Assembly (NCBI GenBank): GCA_951812575.1
Contig: OX638322.1
Location: 1,084,850-1,148,849 of the forward strand
Origin: Candidatus Binatia bacterium
GTDB lineage: Bacteria; Desulfobacterota; Binatia; Bin18
Length of the DNA: 64,000 nt
Direction: 5' to 3'
In this document: one piece after another, positions 1 to 9,812 of the stretch
Numbering within the stretch: the stretch's first letter is position 1
Layout of the letters: each line of letters begins with the position of its first letter
Notes under the pieces: generated by a model
Databases searched by the model: none
What the model was told of the DNA's origin: nothing
Seen by the model: the letters and a program-made list of their open reading frames with translations, nothing else
Program-made: the position numbers and the translations under genes

Positions 1-427
1 GCGGGGGTTTTCCCAGGAGGCGAAACCCCCGGTTCGGACCAAAACCGGGGATTTGATCGGGCAGCCCAGGGAGGCGGCCCCCGGCGTCGTTGCCGAACTC
101 GTTGTCATTCATGTCGTAGACCCCATCGTAGAAGAACCGACCGTCAAAGAAGACGGTCCAGAAGGCAATGGAGTCCCAGTTGTCCAGCAGCTCAATATCG
201 ACCTCGAGTTCGGCCGTGTTCCGGTTCTGTGTGAGCTCGGGACTTTCGTTAAAGTCTTCGGAACGGAAAATATTCAGAGACTCGACGAAGCCATTCACCC
301 TGACAGATTTCCCGGCGATCGTCGTCTCAATAGCCCAGACGACCGACGGCTTGGCTCCCAAAGTGATTCCCAAGAAGAACGTGGTTAGTACGAGCGGCCA
401 AAGGCTCGCCCTTCTTCTGATACTCAC
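1..427 (-). CDS. DUF1302-like outer-membrane protein, N-terminal part
   Basis: The gene starts at a GTG (427) with an AGGAGG ribosome site seven bases upstream and runs off the left edge, so about 142 residues are visible with no stop. The first 32 residues form a signal peptide: SIRRR, a hydrophobic core, then VVWA. The mature part is rich in aromatic and acidic residues and begins with a G-x-V-x-G-F-V-E-S-type strand, as expected of an outer-membrane barrel. The DUF1302 assignment rests on this start and on the YCF48 and RND genes upstream, a known neighbourhood for that family. It is probably the last visible gene of the operon that begins at 7163. Family call moderate; gene call good. Confidence 0.7.
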   Translation of the reverse strand, partial: MSIRRRASLWPLVLTTFFLGITLGAKPSVVWAIETTIAGKSVRVNGFVESLNIFRSEDFNESPELTQNRNTAELEVDIELLDNWDSIAFWTVFFDGRFFYDGVYDMNDNEFGNDAGGRLPGLPDQIPGFGPNRGFRLLGKPP

Positions 428-541
428 TGTGGTCCCTCCTTCCCCTGACAGTGTTGAGGGCTAAGTCAAACCGAGTCTCTTCGTCTGACTCCGGACGCTA
501 TCCGACTCGACCCCGTGTTTATTCCCCACTCCTTGCCGCGG

Positions 542-2956
542 CTAACGTATCCCTCCTGCCTCTTGTGTTGACAGCGTGTCGACGCTGCCCTTCCCTTTTT
601 CGCTGACGTTTCCGGCCCGGACGATAAACGCGGGCCGCACCAGGACGGTCAGCGCCGGTAAGAGGAGCATCGCGCCGATCATATTCGCCACCATCAGAAT
701 CGATAACAACAGGCTCATCTCGGCCTGAAAGCGGAGGCTCGACAGAAACGCCCAAAAAATGATCCCACCCACCAGGGTACTGGCCGTGAAGGTGACGGCC
801 ATCCCCGCAGTGGAGATCGCCTCCTGGGCCGCAGCCTGGAGGTCGCCTAAGCGGGTGTACTCCTGCTTTATGCGATCCATCAGATAGATCGCATAATCAA
901 CGCCCACGCCGATACCCACCGCGATGACCGGCGCGGTGTTGACGTTGAGGCCAACCCCCATCAGGGCCAGAAATGCCTCCCCGGAGATCGTCGCCAGGGC
1001 GAGCGGGGCGGCAACTAAAACCGCGGCCACCAATGATCGGTAACCGGCAGTCATCAGGCAAAAGACCGCCACAAAGACGAGCGTCGTGATCGTGAGGTTG
1101 GACGCGATGATTTCTTCATTCATGGCCGCCGTGACGCCCATCAGCCCACCGGCTAGACGCAGCGTCACGCCGTCCGGCGGGAAGGCGGTGAGAAAGGCGT
1201 TGACCCGCTCAATCGCCCGGGCGATGGTTGGGCCCCGATGGTCTTTATAGTAGAAAACAACATTCGCCCGGCGCTCATGGGCGTCAATGTACTCGTCCAG
1301 GCTGCCCGGAATGGGCGCCGAGGCCATATAGGAAAACAATACGCCGCCCACAAACGCGGCATCGTGGGGAATCTGGGCCCACTTCGGGTCGTCGTGGTGG
1401 TTGATCTGGTTGACCAGTTTGACCAGATCGACAATGGATTTCGTACCACCCACCTCGGGGTCGTCCAGCATGTACTGCTGGAACTCCTCCAGATAGCGCA
1501 AGACGCGGGGGTCTTTGATATTGCCCTGCTGAGGCGTTTCCACGACCACGAACAACTCTTCGGAGCCGGGAAACTCCCGGTTAATCATCGCTGCCGACAC
1601 GTTATAGTCCGCGTCCGGATAGAGGATGGGCGAACCGGGCCGCGCGGTCCCCACCACAAGCCAGGAGCTCGCGTACAACCCCAGCACGAGTAGCACGGCC
1701 GACAGCCCGACAATCACTTTCGCCGCGCCCCGCTGCGTACACACCCGGGCAATGGCTGGCAGTATCCGCCGCAGGGCATTATGCTTCAGCCGCAGGTCTC
1801 GCGGCAGGGGCAAGGAGACCAGCAGCAAGGGCACCAGCAGGATGACCGTGGCGGCGATGCTCGCCGCCCAGAAGGTACTGTAAAACGCGAGTTTGGTGTT
1901 GAGCGGAAACGCTCCGACCGCAATCAGCACCAAACCAGTGGCGTCGGTCACCACACCGAGTAAGCCGGGCAGACACATTTCGGCCATTGTCGCCCGACTT
2001 GCCGCTTCCCGATCCCTCAAGTGCTCCAGCTCTTCGTAAAAGCGCTCGACAAACTGCACGGCGTGGCTGATGGCCCGCGCGGACACCAGCACCGGGATAA
2101 CCAGAGTGAGAGGGTCGAGGTTATAACCCATGAAGGCACAAAACCCGAGTCCCCAAATGGCGCTCAGCGTGGCGCACAGCAAGGGTACCAATACTCCGAA
2201 GAGACGACGAAAATAATACGTCAGCAGCGAGATGATGACGGCACCAGTCAGCGAGAAGATAAGGAGCAGTTCATCCAGATAGTAATACACCCAGCCCATC
2301 AGGACAGGCTGACCAGTCGCATAGATCCGTATCCCGGGCTGGCTGTGTTGGGAGCGAATCTTTTGCAGGCCGGCAAAAATCTGTTCGTAATCAAGCTGGC
2401 CTTCATGAAAATGGGCGGTTACCAAGGCCGAGCGCAAATTGGGCGCAACCAAGCGCCCATACACGCGCGGACTCGAAACGACGTCCTCGCGCAGCCGTTC
2501 GAGCGCGTCCCCTTGAGGAGGATCCTGCGGCTCGTAGAAAGACTCGGACAGCACCATGCCCGTATCCGTAATCCAAATCTTGCGGACTTTTTGATGCGTT
2601 AGGGAAGCGATCTGGTTGTGGTCCACCCCAGGCAGAAGATCGACCTCTTGGGTAATCTGGTACAGCGTTTCCAGCACCTCAGGCTGAAAGATATCACCGC
2701 TTTCGACCTCGACGGCCAAAAGCACGATATTGGCGCCGCCAAAGATATTGCGCACCTCGTTATGGAGTTGGATGTAGGCATGGTTCTGCGGCAGCAGGTC
2801 GTTGAATTCACTATACATCCTGAGGTGTGGCAGCTGTGCGGCAAAGAGGGCTGTCAGCGCAAAAATCAGCCCGATGATGAGCAGTCGGTAGCGCATGAGT
2901 GCGCCGACAAAGCGCGGCTCGGTCTGCCGATGGATACCGGATTCCTGTGCAGACAT
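542..2956 (-). CDS. RND superfamily (MMPL-type) exporter
   Basis: This is an inner-membrane transporter of 804 residues with two repeats of one membrane helix, a periplasmic loop and five helices. The first helix lies near residues 21-40. A motif typical of the family, GIGVGVDYAIYLMDRI, sits in the second half. I chose the ATG at 2956 because a GAGGAGGGG ribosome site precedes it; an upstream extension to 3031 lacks one. RND proteins of this branch, next to YCF48 and DUF1302 proteins, are thought to move lipids or other hydrophobic molecules using the proton gradient. The substrate cannot be read from the sequence. Confidence 0.92.
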   Translation of the reverse strand: MSAQESGIHRQTEPRFVGALMRYRLLIIGLIFALTALFAAQLPHLRMYSEFNDLLPQNHAYIQLHNEVRNIFGGANIVLLAVEVESGDIFQPEVLETLYQITQEVDLLPGVDHNQIASLTHQKVRKIWITDTGMVLSESFYEPQDPPQGDALERLREDVVSSPRVYGRLVAPNLRSALVTAHFHEGQLDYEQIFAGLQKIRSQHSQPGIRIYATGQPVLMGWVYYYLDELLLIFSLTGAVIISLLTYYFRRLFGVLVPLLCATLSAIWGLGFCAFMGYNLDPLTLVIPVLVSARAISHAVQFVERFYEELEHLRDREAASRATMAEMCLPGLLGVVTDATGLVLIAVGAFPLNTKLAFYSTFWAASIAATVILLVPLLLVSLPLPRDLRLKHNALRRILPAIARVCTQRGAAKVIVGLSAVLLVLGLYASSWLVVGTARPGSPILYPDADYNVSAAMINREFPGSEELFVVVETPQQGNIKDPRVLRYLEEFQQYMLDDPEVGGTKSIVDLVKLVNQINHHDDPKWAQIPHDAAFVGGVLFSYMASAPIPGSLDEYIDAHERRANVVFYYKDHRGPTIARAIERVNAFLTAFPPDGVTLRLAGGLMGVTAAMNEEIIASNLTITTLVFVAVFCLMTAGYRSLVAAVLVAAPLALATISGEAFLALMGVGLNVNTAPVIAVGIGVGVDYAIYLMDRIKQEYTRLGDLQAAAQEAISTAGMAVTFTASTLVGGIIFWAFLSSLRFQAEMSLLLSILMVANMIGAMLLLPALTVLVRPAFIVRAGNVSEKGKGSVDTLSTQEAGGIR

Positions 2957-3051
2957 GCGTTCCCCTCCTCGCTGCCCGTTGTCTGAATCAGTAGCCTGCG
3001 GCAACCAGTCCCGGCGGCGGCCCTGCCTCACGCTTTTACTCTGATGACCAG

Positions 3052-4128
3052 CTATACCCCTGTCCCAACTAGCGTGCCCTGCGTGCCAACGAAGAAGGGT
3101 TCATCTTGTCCGGGAAAGAGCAAATCGCGGAGATACGAATAGACAGGCCTGGCCAGGCTGACTTTGCTCCACGTATTCCCAGCATCAGCCGACTGAAGCA
3201 CCAGCCCCCTGCCACCACAGGCGTAGAGCGGACAGGTGGGACACGCAGACCCGACAGCGAAAAGCGGCGCCTCATAGCCGGTCTGTCGTACCTCCCAGTG
3301 TCGCCCGCCATTCGCGCTCAAAAAAATCCGACCTCCCGTAGACGGTGCCCAGCCCCGCTCCTGGTCGGCAAAGTAAACCCCAAAGAGAATATCTTCCTCC
3401 CCCAGGCCTCCCAAGGTTACGGTACTCACCCCCCCGGCACCGATATCGTCGGCCGCCATGAGTTCTTCCCAGGACAATTCCTCTCCACCGACGTCTGGGA
3501 TTTGGCCGGCGACCTGTTCCCACGTCTGCCCACCGTCCAGCGTTTTCAACACCGCTCCATACTCTCCCACAACCCAGCCGGTCTGGTCATCGAGAAAATA
3601 CAGCGCGTTGAGATTGACATCCTGCCCCAGGGAACGATCCTGCCAGTGTTGCCCGCCATCTTCCGTTTTCAGCATCACGCCCGCCGCGCCAACGACCCAG
3701 CCCTGGCGCGCATTCAGAAAAGCAATCCCAAACAGATTGTGTTCCGTCCCGCTCTGTTGCACGGACCAGGTCGTACCGCCATCGGTCGTGTGAAAAATGC
3801 TGCCACCCGCCCCGATCACCCAGCCATCCTGCGCTGTCGTAAAGCTCACCCCAAAGAGTGACTGGGCGGTGCCGGCAGACTGGAGAGACCAGCTCTGGCC
3901 CTGATCACGGCTCAAGACGATCTTGCCGTTTTGTCCGACGGCAACAATCTGGTCGGCTGCCAGGGCGGTTGCGGCAAAGTATTGATCGTAGCGTGAGATG
4001 GTGTGTTTTGCGGCCTGCTCCCGGACCGGTATGCCCGTTGTGCCAACTGACTGACAGCCGAGGAGTGCGACCAAGCAGCACGCGCTGAGCAGCACTTCTT
4101 TTCCGGCTCCTCCTTCCATGGCCTCCAT
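3052..4128 (-). CDS. YCF48-like beta-propeller lipoprotein
   Basis: The 358-residue protein starts with a lipoprotein signal ending in LVALLGC, so it is probably lipid-anchored and exported. The rest is a series of about six Asp-box-like turns (DQGQSW, DGGTTW, DGGQHW, DGGQTW, NGGRHW, DAGNTW), each after a 'GWVVG'-type strand. This is the pattern of the YCF48/BNR beta-propeller named after a photosystem II assembly factor. In non-photosynthetic bacteria such genes recur beside RND exporters and DUF1302 proteins, as here. It begins 16 bases after the GldG-like gene and is probably co-transcribed with it. The start could be ATG 4128, ATG 4119 or a GTG further in. Confidence 0.88.
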   Translation of the reverse strand: MEAMEGGAGKEVLLSACCLVALLGCQSVGTTGIPVREQAAKHTISRYDQYFAATALAADQIVAVGQNGKIVLSRDQGQSWSLQSAGTAQSLFGVSFTTAQDGWVIGAGGSIFHTTDGGTTWSVQQSGTEHNLFGIAFLNARQGWVVGAAGVMLKTEDGGQHWQDRSLGQDVNLNALYFLDDQTGWVVGEYGAVLKTLDGGQTWEQVAGQIPDVGGEELSWEELMAADDIGAGGVSTVTLGGLGEEDILFGVYFADQERGWAPSTGGRIFLSANGGRHWEVRQTGYEAPLFAVGSACPTCPLYACGGRGLVLQSADAGNTWSKVSLARPVYSYLRDLLFPGQDEPFFVGTQGTLVGTGV

Positions 4129-4144
4129 TCCTACTCTCGTCGTC

Positions 4145-5614
4145 TTAGATGCGACCTCTTCTCCATAACATAATCAGGCTCAGAACCAAAATGAGTTCCG
4201 GCGGGAATAAGACCAGTAATACAAAGGTGTCCTCAAGCGACTCGGGCGCAACGATCATCTGCGTTGGTGTCCGCGTTTGCCGCACAATGCGCACTCCCCC
4301 CGCATCCTGTGTAAGCCACCGCATACACCCGACCACCACGTCCTGATTCGCCAGACGCGACAGCCCGGCGTTGGTCACAAAGCCCTGGCTGCCGAATATG
4401 GCCAGGCGCGTCGGGGTGGGCGCCTGGGGGGCGGGGTATTCTCCGGTTATACCGAATATGAGAAATCCCTGACCGGAAGCTCTCGCGGCGGCCAGGGCGG
4501 GAGCCAGGGCCGGAGAGAGCTGAGCAGACTCATCACTGACCAATGCGGGCCGGACCTCAGCTCCCTGAGGCAGCTCACCCCAGACCCGGAGCGGGAAAAA
4601 GCCGGACAGCAGAGCCACACTATTGCGGGGCACGACCTGAGCAAGGGGATGACCGATGACTGGACGGGCAGCGACACGCTGAGTCCGCCACTGGGTGTCC
4701 CAGACAATACCAAGCTCGGCAAACAGCTCCTGCCAAACTGTCGCCTGAGCCGAAGAGAGAAAGAAAAGGACCCTGCCGCCGGAGCGCAGATACCGGGCGA
4801 CTTCGTCCTGCTCCTCCACCAGGGGGGCTGTGGTACCGGACGGTACCACGAGGAGGTCGGCATCAGTCGGTATCGCCAGCGTGCTGACCAACACCAGACG
4901 CCGCGGCTGGTAACGCTCTTGCCGGAGGACGGCGGCGAGTTGGGCAAAGCCCGCCGGGCCAGAGTCATCAAGGGCCGGCTCACCATGTCCGGCCAGGATA
5001 TAGACACGCTTCGGTGTGGTCAGACGCAGGCGTCCAAGGGCATTGGTGACCGCCTCCTCGGTCACGCTCGACAGAAATTCCGTGCGCTCACCCATACGCA
5101 AAAGGACGCCTTCTCCAGGCAGCGCGACCTCGGCTGTGGCGTGCTCAGGGTCACCCCAGCCCCTGATCTGGATAAGGTCTGAGGCGCGGCGATAGCGCTC
5201 TAACACCGCCAGCGCTGCGGTTTCCCGTCGAGCGGACAGGTTCACCACGACCTCGACCGGTTGTGACACAGTCCGCAGGGCGGCCAGACTGGCCGGGGTG
5301 AGGCTGTGCACTTGGTCGGGAGTCAAATCGAGCCAGACTTTCCGGCCACTCAGCATCACCACCACTACGCCCAGAATGGACACCCCGGCCCACACCAGGC
5401 GGCGCGGCCAAAAAAAAGGGGAGAGCCGTGCGGAGCGGTCTCGCCGGACAAGCCATTGTCCCCAACTCCAGCCACATACGCCGACAGCGGCCAGACCGGC
5501 GTGGAGGAGGACAAAGAGGGTGGGGCCACCCATGAGATACCAGCCCACCCCGGCAAACAGACCAAAGAGCACTCCGAGCAGCCCGAGCAGGCGTATCCAG
5601 CGTATCTGGCTCAT
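4145..5614 (-). CDS. GldG-like ABC transporter auxiliary protein (operon 1)
   Basis: This 489-residue protein has helices at the N-terminus (two pairs within the first 110 residues), a large extracytoplasmic region and one helix near the C-terminus before WRRGRI. The soluble part carries the family's GHGEPALDD segment and the 'DLLVVPSG' region of the GldG/ABC_transp_aux domain, which resembles a periplasmic binding or IFT52-like fold. GldG-type proteins act with a small ATPase and a permease (GldA, GldF). All three are present here in the order ATPase, permease, GldG, with only three bases between permease and GldG. A paralogue lies at 51900-53450. Confidence 0.85.
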   Translation of the reverse strand: MSQIRWIRLLGLLGVLFGLFAGVGWYLMGGPTLFVLLHAGLAAVGVCGWSWGQWLVRRDRSARLSPFFWPRRLVWAGVSILGVVVVMLSGRKVWLDLTPDQVHSLTPASLAALRTVSQPVEVVVNLSARRETAALAVLERYRRASDLIQIRGWGDPEHATAEVALPGEGVLLRMGERTEFLSSVTEEAVTNALGRLRLTTPKRVYILAGHGEPALDDSGPAGFAQLAAVLRQERYQPRRLVLVSTLAIPTDADLLVVPSGTTAPLVEEQDEVARYLRSGGRVLFFLSSAQATVWQELFAELGIVWDTQWRTQRVAARPVIGHPLAQVVPRNSVALLSGFFPLRVWGELPQGAEVRPALVSDESAQLSPALAPALAAARASGQGFLIFGITGEYPAPQAPTPTRLAIFGSQGFVTNAGLSRLANQDVVVGCMRWLTQDAGGVRIVRQTRTPTQMIVAPESLEDTFVLLVLFPPELILVLSLIMLWRRGRI

Positions 5615-5617
5615 GTG

Positions 5618-6406
5618 CTATCCGGCCCGGCTCAGGAGGAGGCTGCCTGAGGTCAGAAAAAGGAAGAAGCACGTGGCTGCGACAAAATAGGTCATATCCT
5701 GCCCGCTCAAAACTCCCTGGGCAAAACTTTCCATATGGCTCGACAATGCCAGCCACTCCAGCCTGCGCGCTCCTGCTGTTGTGACAAAATTGTACGCCCA
5801 GGAGAAATCATACCACACCACGGCACCCATATAGGCCAGCAGCACAGCCACGCTCTGACGGGCAGTCAGGGATGAGCAAAAAAGCCCAAGCCCAACCAGG
5901 GCCATCCCGACACAGACCAGACCGACAAACACGCCCAGCAGGGGTCCGACCGCGATGCCAACCTTCCAAGACAGGGCCAGCGGAAAGCCAAAGGCGATGA
6001 CGATCATCACATTCAGAAACGACCAGCAGGCAAGGAATTTGCCAAGCGCAAGCTGACCGGCGGTCACCTGGCTGGTAAAGAGTAGCGCCAGGGTCCCCGT
6101 GCGTTTTTCTTCGGCCACGGTCCGCATCGTCAGTATGGGCACGAATACCGTTAGGAGCAGTACCAGTTGAAACAGAAAGGGGGTCAGGAGTTGGTCCTCG
6201 ACATTCAGCTCAGGGGGTAAGGTTCCGGACAAATCGGGTAAGACCAGCTGCATCTCGGCCCGGAACAGCAACTCGTTATAGCGCTGGACGCGGTCAAAAA
6301 AGAACACTCCTGCCATGAGCCAGAATCCTCCGCTCACGCTCAGCACCGTTGCCGAAGAGAAGAAGACCTGCCATTCCTTGCGGTATATCGCTAAAATTTT
6401 GCGCAT
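5618..6406 (-). CDS. ABC transporter permease, GldF-like (operon 1)
   Basis: The 262-residue membrane protein has about six helices. It starts MRKILAIYRKEW, the usual 'K-E-x' entry of ABC-2 permeases, and carries the conserved segment MRTVAEEKRTGTLALLFTS after the second helix. I chose ATG 6406 because homology starts there; the frame opens 27 codons earlier but that stretch overlaps nothing recognisable. It forms the membrane channel of a Gld-type exporter with the ATPase at 6453-7163 and the GldG-like protein at 4145-5614. Its paralogue is at 53455-54225. Confidence 0.87.
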   Translation of the reverse strand: MRKILAIYRKEWQVFFSSATVLSVSGGFWLMAGVFFFDRVQRYNELLFRAEMQLVLPDLSGTLPPELNVEDQLLTPFLFQLVLLLTVFVPILTMRTVAEEKRTGTLALLFTSQVTAGQLALGKFLACWSFLNVMIVIAFGFPLALSWKVGIAVGPLLGVFVGLVCVGMALVGLGLFCSSLTARQSVAVLLAYMGAVVWYDFSWAYNFVTTAGARRLEWLALSSHMESFAQGVLSGQDMTYFVAATCFFLFLTSGSLLLSRAG

Positions 6407-6452
6407 CAGTCCTCGGTCCGTATGCCTCCGTTGGGGATAGACTGGAGACTGG

Positions 6453-7163
6453 TTATGGAGTCCGTTGCCATAACGAAAGCACGTCATGGGCGGCCATGTT
6501 TTCCTCCAGCCGTTCGTCAGCGATCATTTCACCGGACTGCAAGAACACCACCCGCTGACACCAGTCGGCCACATCCTGCAACATGTGGGTGCTCAGCACG
6601 GTCGTCTGTCCGGTGCTGACTTTTCGAAATGTCTGGGCAACGGCTTCTCCCTCCACCGGATCCAGTCCATTCGTGGGCTCATCAAGGATGAGCAGGTCGG
6701 GTTCATGCAGCCGCGCCTGGGCCAAAGAGACTCGTTGACGAAAGCCGAGGGACAAGGTGCGAATGACCTGAGCAGTCACCGCTCCAAGCTGGCACTCTTC
6801 CACAACCGCCGCAATCCGCTCGGCCAAACGCGCCTGGAATAACCCTTGCAGGGTCCCCATAAAGCCGAGATACGCCTGCACGCTTAAATCCTCATACAGC
6901 GCCGGTTGTTCAGGCACCAGTCCGATACGGGTCTGCACCCGATCTCGTTGGCGGTAGAGGTCCACGGTCCCAAGCAGGACTCGGCCGCGGGTCGGGGCCA
7001 AATTGCCGGAGAGGAGGCGAAGTAAGGTCGTCTTTCCCGCACCGTTGGCTCCGACCACGGCGACAACTTCACCCGGCATGATATCGAGGCTGATGTTACG
7101 CAGACACCAACGATCACCCAGGAGTCGAGAGACATTTTCGAGTTTCAGCAGAGGGGGTCGCAT
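6453..7163 (-). CDS. ABC transporter ATPase (operon 1)
   Basis: This 236-residue nucleotide-binding subunit has Walker A GANGAGKTT at residues 38-46, a signature of the form LSLGFRQRV in place of LSGGQ, and Walker B LLILDEPTNGLDP. The 'GFRQRV' signature is typical of the GldA/CcmA-like branch. I set the start at ATG 7163 (MRPPLLKLENVS), where the ATPase fold begins. It is the first gene of a minus-strand operon that continues through the permease, GldG-like, YCF48, RND and DUF1302-like genes. It powers export across the inner membrane; the substrate is unknown. Confidence 0.92.
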   Translation of the reverse strand: MRPPLLKLENVSRLLGDRWCLRNISLDIMPGEVVAVVGANGAGKTTLLRLLSGNLAPTRGRVLLGTVDLYRQRDRVQTRIGLVPEQPALYEDLSVQAYLGFMGTLQGLFQARLAERIAAVVEECQLGAVTAQVIRTLSLGFRQRVSLAQARLHEPDLLILDEPTNGLDPVEGEAVAQTFRKVSTGQTTVLSTHMLQDVADWCQRVVFLQSGEMIADERLEENMAAHDVLSLWQRTP

Positions 7164-7296
7164 TGTGAGGTCTTCGCAACAGGAAGGTAAAAAGAACGCC
7201 CTCCCAGGCGCGACTATTCGCCTCTGGTGGTAACTCCTTCCCTCAGAGACTGTCAAGTTATGCTCATACCTAGAGCAGTACAGTCTCGCGGTTCAA

Positions 7297-9786
7297 CTAA
7301 GGCAGGAAGGTCTCAACCCGATAACTCTTCCCATCGCTCCGCACCGTTACCGTTCCCACCTGGTCCGTTCTGAGCAATGCCGTGCCCTGCCGCTCATAGC
7401 GGTCCACTACTTCTGGGGCCGGAAAACGGAAGCGGTTCCGGTAGCCGAGCGAGGCGATCGCGACCTGAGGGGACACGGATTCGAGAAAGGGCAGAGTACT
7501 TGAGCTGCGGCTGCCGTGATGGGGGACTTTGAGAATCTCGCTCTCAAGCTGGACCGGTGTCGCAAGCAGACTGCCCTCCCCTGCTCTCTCGATGTCCCCG
7601 GAAAACAGCATATCCACCTCCCCGTGACTGAGACGGAGCACGAGGGAGGCGTCGTTTGTATCCAGTCCGGTCTGGCCACAAGGTGGATGCAGGATGTGGA
7701 CCTGCACTCCACCGATTTCCCGGTTCGGCGTATCGCGGCACCAGGTGTGAGTCTGGATACCGCTCTCTTGCAACGTGGTCATCAGCCGCTTGAAGCGCCG
7801 GCTGTCTGGCCGCTCTTCACCGTTGAACCAGAAGGAGTTGACGCCAAAATGTTTGGCCAGAAAATCTAGCCCGCCGTAGTGGTCAAGGTTGGGGTGGCTG
7901 AGGACCAGCGTGTCTATGCGTCCGATTTTCCGCTGCCATAAAAAGGGCGCGACGATAGCCCGACCCGAATCAAACGTCTGACTCATGAATCCGCCCGCGT
8001 CAATGACCATGACGTGGGAGCCGGGAAACTCGACCACGGCCGCATCACCCTGTCCGACATCGAGAAAAGAGACCCGCAGCTCAGTCTGAAAATAGCGCTG
8101 GGTGATCCAGTACAGACTGTCAAAGAGCACGAGACTGAACAAGCAGGAGAAAAAGACCCGCCGTAACCAGGGAGGCTGGAAGTGTGAAAAGAACAGGAGG
8201 GAAACACATAAAGTATAAAATAGAATAAGTTCAAAAAGCGTTGGCGTCACAAAGTGGACGGCGGCAAAGGGCAAAACGGCAATGGCTTCGACCACCCACA
8301 CACCGAGCGAGACCACGGCTCCGGCACACCACACGACCAGAGTCGCAGCTCCCGTGTGAATAAACACCAGCGCTGTCGTAGCCAGACCTAACACAACGGC
8401 GGCACTTCCCAGGAAAGGCACGACTAGCAGGTTGGCCGCAAATCCAACCAGCGGGACAGTATGAAAATAGGTCGCGACGAGCGGAAGCGTCCCAACTGTC
8501 GCACTCAGAGAGACCAGGCCATAGAGGATCGCCCAGCGACGGAGTCGCCGTCGCCACGGGGAGAGGTGGACTGCGTGCGTTTCGTCCCGATTATCCCACC
8601 AGGCTCGGAAACGATGCAGGCCGAGAAAGATGGCCAGGACAGCCACAAAAGAAAGCTGGAAAGACACATCAAAGACGGCTCCCGGCCAGATCAGTGACAC
8701 CATCAGGGCGGCAAGGGCGAGGCTGCGGAAGACTTCCTCCTTTTGGTCAAGCAGCAGCGCAGTGAGAAAGACCGCAACCATAATGACCGCTCGCAAGGTC
8801 GAAACACTGCCGCCCGCAAGTCCGGCGTACAGCAGCACGACCGGCAGCGTGAAGAGCGCAGCCAATTTGGGTAGCGACCACATCAACAGCACATACTGGC
8901 TCCGTGCCAGGAGCCACCACCAGGCCCCATACGCCAGCGTTGCAACCAAGCCGATGTGGAGCCCGGAAATGGCAAGGACGTGGGCAACACCCACTCGCGT
9001 AAAGCTGTCGCGCAACTCCGGATCGAGGCGACTTTTATCGCCGATAATCAACGCGCGGAGAATGGCGGCCGGTATAGTGGACAGGTGCATGTCAAAGAAT
9101 GCGCCGACTGTCCGACGGATGTTTTCAATCCGGTGGCGGAGCTCCGTTCCGGTCAGCCCGACCTTTTCGATGTTCTTGTCATCCCACACAAAGGCGGTGA
9201 GATAGATGCCCCGCCGGGCCAGATAGCCCGCATAGTCAAAGCTGCCCGGCGTCTGAAAATTGCGCGGGGTGCGGAGTTTGAGCGAAAGCCGCAGCACATC
9301 ACCGTACTGCCAGGGGCCTTGCAGATGTCGCACTGTGACGAGGACCTTGCCCGTTGCCGGCCGGGACTGCCCGTCTTGCCAGACCCGTTGCGCCTCAAGA
9401 TACAACCGGCCACGTCCCGGACCACGCTCCGGCTCCTGGAACAGCCAGCCTTCGAGGACGACTTTCTGCGGTAAAGCAGGCTGCCGGAGGTGGTGCGCGG
9501 GAAAATCAGGAGCGTAGACTCGGTGGAGGGTGAAATTGCCGATCAGGAAAGCGCCACTCAGTAGACTGACCACAACGGCCAGACGGAGTCCGCCGACGAT
9601 CCAGCCGGCCACGCTGAGGGTCAACAGTCCGCCCAACCAGAGGGGAGCAGCCGCCTGCCAACCCCAGGCCACACCGGCTTGGCCCAAGAGATACACCAGG
9701 GCGAGATGAATGAGGATCGACCGCTCAAGCAGACCCGTCAGGCGAAGACATGCGAGAGACGCTTGCCAGGACGGCTGATGAGACAT
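7297..9786 (-). CDS. comEC: ComEC/Rec2-type DNA uptake channel
   Basis: The 829-residue protein has the three-part ComEC architecture. The N-terminal region holds helices and an OB-like DUF4131 segment (VVLEGWLFQEPERG). The central competence domain carries VAHVLAISGLHIGLVA and many helices. The C-terminal metallo-beta-lactamase-like domain carries FLDVGQGDAAVVEF, VIDAGG and LSHPNLDHYGG. ComEC passes single-stranded DNA across the inner membrane during transformation. A ComEA-like DNA-binding protein is encoded two genes upstream and a PilT-like ATPase lies at 30050, so much of an uptake apparatus is present in the window. It follows uvrC by 26 bases. Confidence 0.93.
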   Translation of the reverse strand: MSHQPSWQASLACLRLTGLLERSILIHLALVYLLGQAGVAWGWQAAAPLWLGGLLTLSVAGWIVGGLRLAVVVSLLSGAFLIGNFTLHRVYAPDFPAHHLRQPALPQKVVLEGWLFQEPERGPGRGRLYLEAQRVWQDGQSRPATGKVLVTVRHLQGPWQYGDVLRLSLKLRTPRNFQTPGSFDYAGYLARRGIYLTAFVWDDKNIEKVGLTGTELRHRIENIRRTVGAFFDMHLSTIPAAILRALIIGDKSRLDPELRDSFTRVGVAHVLAISGLHIGLVATLAYGAWWWLLARSQYVLLMWSLPKLAALFTLPVVLLYAGLAGGSVSTLRAVIMVAVFLTALLLDQKEEVFRSLALAALMVSLIWPGAVFDVSFQLSFVAVLAIFLGLHRFRAWWDNRDETHAVHLSPWRRRLRRWAILYGLVSLSATVGTLPLVATYFHTVPLVGFAANLLVVPFLGSAAVVLGLATTALVFIHTGAATLVVWCAGAVVSLGVWVVEAIAVLPFAAVHFVTPTLFELILFYTLCVSLLFFSHFQPPWLRRVFFSCLFSLVLFDSLYWITQRYFQTELRVSFLDVGQGDAAVVEFPGSHVMVIDAGGFMSQTFDSGRAIVAPFLWQRKIGRIDTLVLSHPNLDHYGGLDFLAKHFGVNSFWFNGEERPDSRRFKRLMTTLQESGIQTHTWCRDTPNREIGGVQVHILHPPCGQTGLDTNDASLVLRLSHGEVDMLFSGDIERAGEGSLLATPVQLESEILKVPHHGSRSSSTLPFLESVSPQVAIASLGYRNRFRFPAPEVVDRYERQGTALLRTDQVGTVTVRSDGKSYRVETFLP

Positions 9787-9812
9787 AGTGCGCGGGCGAT
9801 GGGTCGGCTCTG

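Noticed and set aside
53-464. Two plus-strand frames at the left edge
   Set aside because: Minus-strand reading gives a GTG start with AGGAGG, a signal peptide and a barrel-like mature part, which is far more convincing.
4277-5182. Plus-strand frame of 301 codons
   Set aside because: It lies opposite the GldG-like gene, has no recognisable domain, and its composition is that of a reversed gene.
8630-9205. Plus-strand frame opposite comEC
   Set aside because: It is a Ser/Arg-rich shadow frame with no support, lying within the membrane domain of comEC.
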